Origin: Nannocystaceae bacterium
GTDB lineage: Bacteria; Myxococcota_A; Polyangia; Nannocystales; Nannocystaceae
Direction of reading: 5' to 3'
Assembly: GCA_016763875.1 (NCBI GenBank)
Contig: JAESSZ010001105.1
Span: 1-6,143 of the forward strand
DNA length: 6,143 nucleotides
Part shown: positions 5,307 to 6,143 of the stretch, one piece after another
Layout: each line of letters starts with the position of its first letter
How positions within the stretch are numbered: position 1 is the stretch's first letter
Notes under the pieces: generated by a model
Databases searched by the model: none
Told to the model about the DNA's origin: nothing
Seen by the model: only the letters and a program-made list of their open reading frames with translations
Program-made: the position numbers and the translations under genes

Positions 5307-5336
5307 TTGCAGCGCCTCGGTTGCCGCTGGTAATGT
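5307..5336 (+). promoter_or_regulatory. Possible promoter of the TPR protein gene
   Basis: TTGCAG (5307-5312) lies 18 nt before TAATGT (5331-5336) or 16 nt before GGTAAT (5329-5334). Both are partial matches to sigma70 boxes. A start near 5341 would give a leader of about 100 nt that contains the palindrome at 5391-5402. Confidence 0.3.
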
Positions 5337-5390
5337 CCGCAACCATCCTCCGCCTATCTTGTGCCTCCTCACGAAGGGCAAGGGTCGCAC

Positions 5391-5402
5391 TGGTCGCGAC
5401 CA
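5391..5402. promoter_or_regulatory. 12-bp perfect palindrome upstream of the TPR gene, possible operator
   Basis: TGGTCGCGACCA is its own reverse complement. A further copy of its half-site core GGTCGC occurs at 5383-5388, giving GGTCGC-ACT-GGTCGC in direct orientation. It lies 37 nt before the ATG at 5440. About one or two 12-bp palindromes are expected by chance in a window this size, so a role as repressor site is only a suggestion. Confidence 0.3.
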
Positions 5403-5439
5403 CAACACGGAGTTTCTCAAAGAAGAGGACCACCGCTCC

Positions 5440-6143
5440 ATGAGTCTCGGATCGCGTCGGCGTTACACCTCGGCCCCAACGTTTCTTTCCATCGCGCTCG
5501 GCCTTTGTGTCGGCAGCACGCCGGTGTTTGCCGCAGGGCCACCACCACCCCCACCGCCACCGGGTGGCGGAAGTGAAGCGCCACCACCGCCAGCCGCGGC
5601 GCCACCGCCAGCGCCAGTTGCAACCGCAGCGCCGTCCGGCTCGCCCATGGCCCAAGGCGAGGCTCAGTACAAAGCCGAAGACTACGAAAGCGCGGCGATT
5701 CAGTTTTACAAGATCGCCTCAGGCGAGATCCCGGGAGATACATTCCGGTCTCAGTTCTGGCTCGGCAAGTCGCTCTACAAACTGAACTTCTACTCGGCGT
5801 CGCTCTCGATTTTTGACGAGATCGTGACGGCGGGTGCGGCGCACCCGTTCCACAAGCTCACGCTGCCTTGGCTGGCCTCGCTCTCCCGCGAGCTGCCCGA
5901 AGGCGCTGAGGTGCTTCAGAAGATCGGCACATACAAGCCGACCGACCTCGAAGACGAAGCCTTCGACGACGTCCGTGACGAGCTGTACTACCTGCTCGGC
6001 CGCTTCTACTACCAGAAGGGCGATCTGGCGCAGGGCATCGCACTGCTGGACCAGGTCCCGCAGAACTCGGACTACTACATCCCGGGCCAGTTTTTCTTGG
6101 GCGTCGCGCACACGCGTGAGTTCAAGGGAGAGCCCGCGGTGGA
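5440..6143 (+). CDS. Exported TPR-repeat protein with Pro/Ala-rich linker (3' end beyond window)
   Basis: From ATG 5440 the frame is open for 234 codons to the right edge, with no stop seen. GAGGA (5425-5429), 10 nt upstream, supports this start. Residues 1-31 form a signal peptide: RRR at 6-8, a hydrophobic core at about 14-25, and VFA cleavage near 31. A low-complexity linker follows (about 33-69), with eight prolines in a row at 34-41 and further P4 and P3 runs. From about 71 there are degenerate tetratricopeptide-like helix pairs: YKAEDYESAAIQFYKIA (77-93), FWLGKSLYKLNFYSASLSIF (106-125), ELYYLLGRFYYQKGDLAQGI (181-200) and GQFFLGVAH (216-224). TPR proteins usually act as scaffolds for protein complexes; with this signal it should act in the periplasm or envelope. 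No specific partner can be named. Similar Pro-linker TPR proteins are common in myxobacteria. Confidence 0.85.
   Translation, partial: MSLGSRRRYTSAPTFLSIALGLCVGSTPVFAAGPPPPPPPPGGGSEAPPPPAAAPPPAPVATAAPSGSPMAQGEAQYKAEDYESAAIQFYKIASGEIPGDTFRSQFWLGKSLYKLNFYSASLSIFDEIVTAGAAHPFHKLTLPWLASLSRELPEGAEVLQKIGTYKPTDLEDEAFDDVRDELYYLLGRFYYQKGDLAQGIALLDQVPQNSDYYIPGQFFLGVAHTREFKGEPAV
5539..5634 (+). repeat. CCA/CCG low-complexity tract encoding the polyproline/alanine linker
   Basis: The tract consists mostly of CCA, CCG and GCx codons for residues 34-65 of the TPR protein, beginning with eight consecutive proline codons. Such tracts vary in length by slippage, and long proline runs normally need elongation factor P for efficient translation. 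Confidence 0.7.

Larger units (their letters stand above)
4942..5439. other. 498-nt divergent intergenic region
   Basis: Located between the minus-strand Cys-rich lipoprotein gene and the + strand TPR gene. Open frames on both strands here are Arg/Pro-rich shadows without family resemblance. It holds two candidate promoters (listed separately), a short hairpin with a TTCG loop (5282-5295) and a 12-bp perfect palindrome (5391-5402). Confidence 0.55.

Noticed and set aside
5015..5443. Several 95-137 codon frames on both strands in the 4942-5439 intergenic region
   Set aside because: All are Arg/Pro-rich, mutually overlapping and without ribosome-binding sites, signal sequences or family motifs.

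Overview
This window is GC-rich bacterial chromosome. It carries the ribosome-biogenesis cluster rpsP - KH-domain gene (khpA-like) - rimM - trmD - rplS - yraN on the + strand, flanked by genes for exported proteins. High GC, a very cysteine-rich lipoprotein with CxxxC..DxDC-type spacing, and exported proteins with Pro/Ala-rich linkers point to a myxobacterium-like organism (Myxococcota/'Deltaproteobacteria'). That assignment is inference from style, not from a marker search.

Layout. Positions 1-416 (minus strand) hold the 5' part of an exported, probably lipid-anchored protein with a PCGC...PLGGL signature; it runs off the left edge. Positions 417-661 are a divergent control region with a good sigma70-type promoter (TTGACC-17-TACGTT) and a 7-bp GC-rich hairpin in the predicted leader of rpsP. 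rpsP (662-922) is followed by a 354-nt non-coding gap containing a perfect 7-bp hairpin, then the KH gene (1277-1522) and rimM (1576-2127). From there rimM, trmD, rplS and yraN are chained by 4-nt stop/start overlaps (GTGA, ATGA, GTGA), which indicates one translationally coupled transcript. ffh, often found upstream of rpsP, and rnhB, often found between rplS and yraN, are absent from these places.

Beyond yraN, a convergent minus-strand gene (4291-4941) encodes a 216-aa lipoprotein with 21 cysteines. After a 498-nt divergent intergenic region a + strand gene (5440 to the right edge) encodes an exported TPR protein with a polyproline linker; it is cut by the window end.

The central genes work together on ribosome and tRNA maturation: S16 and L19 are 30S and 50S proteins, RimM assists 30S maturation, TrmD makes m1G37 in tRNA, and the KH protein is a small RNA binder. 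The most unusual part is TrmD. It is 429 aa instead of about 240-250 because of a ~190-residue C-terminal extension that may be a diverged second SPOUT-type methyltransferase domain. L19 also has a basic Lys/Ala tail. I found no mobile element, CRISPR array, complete tRNA or rRNA, and nothing that clearly amounts to a new system.
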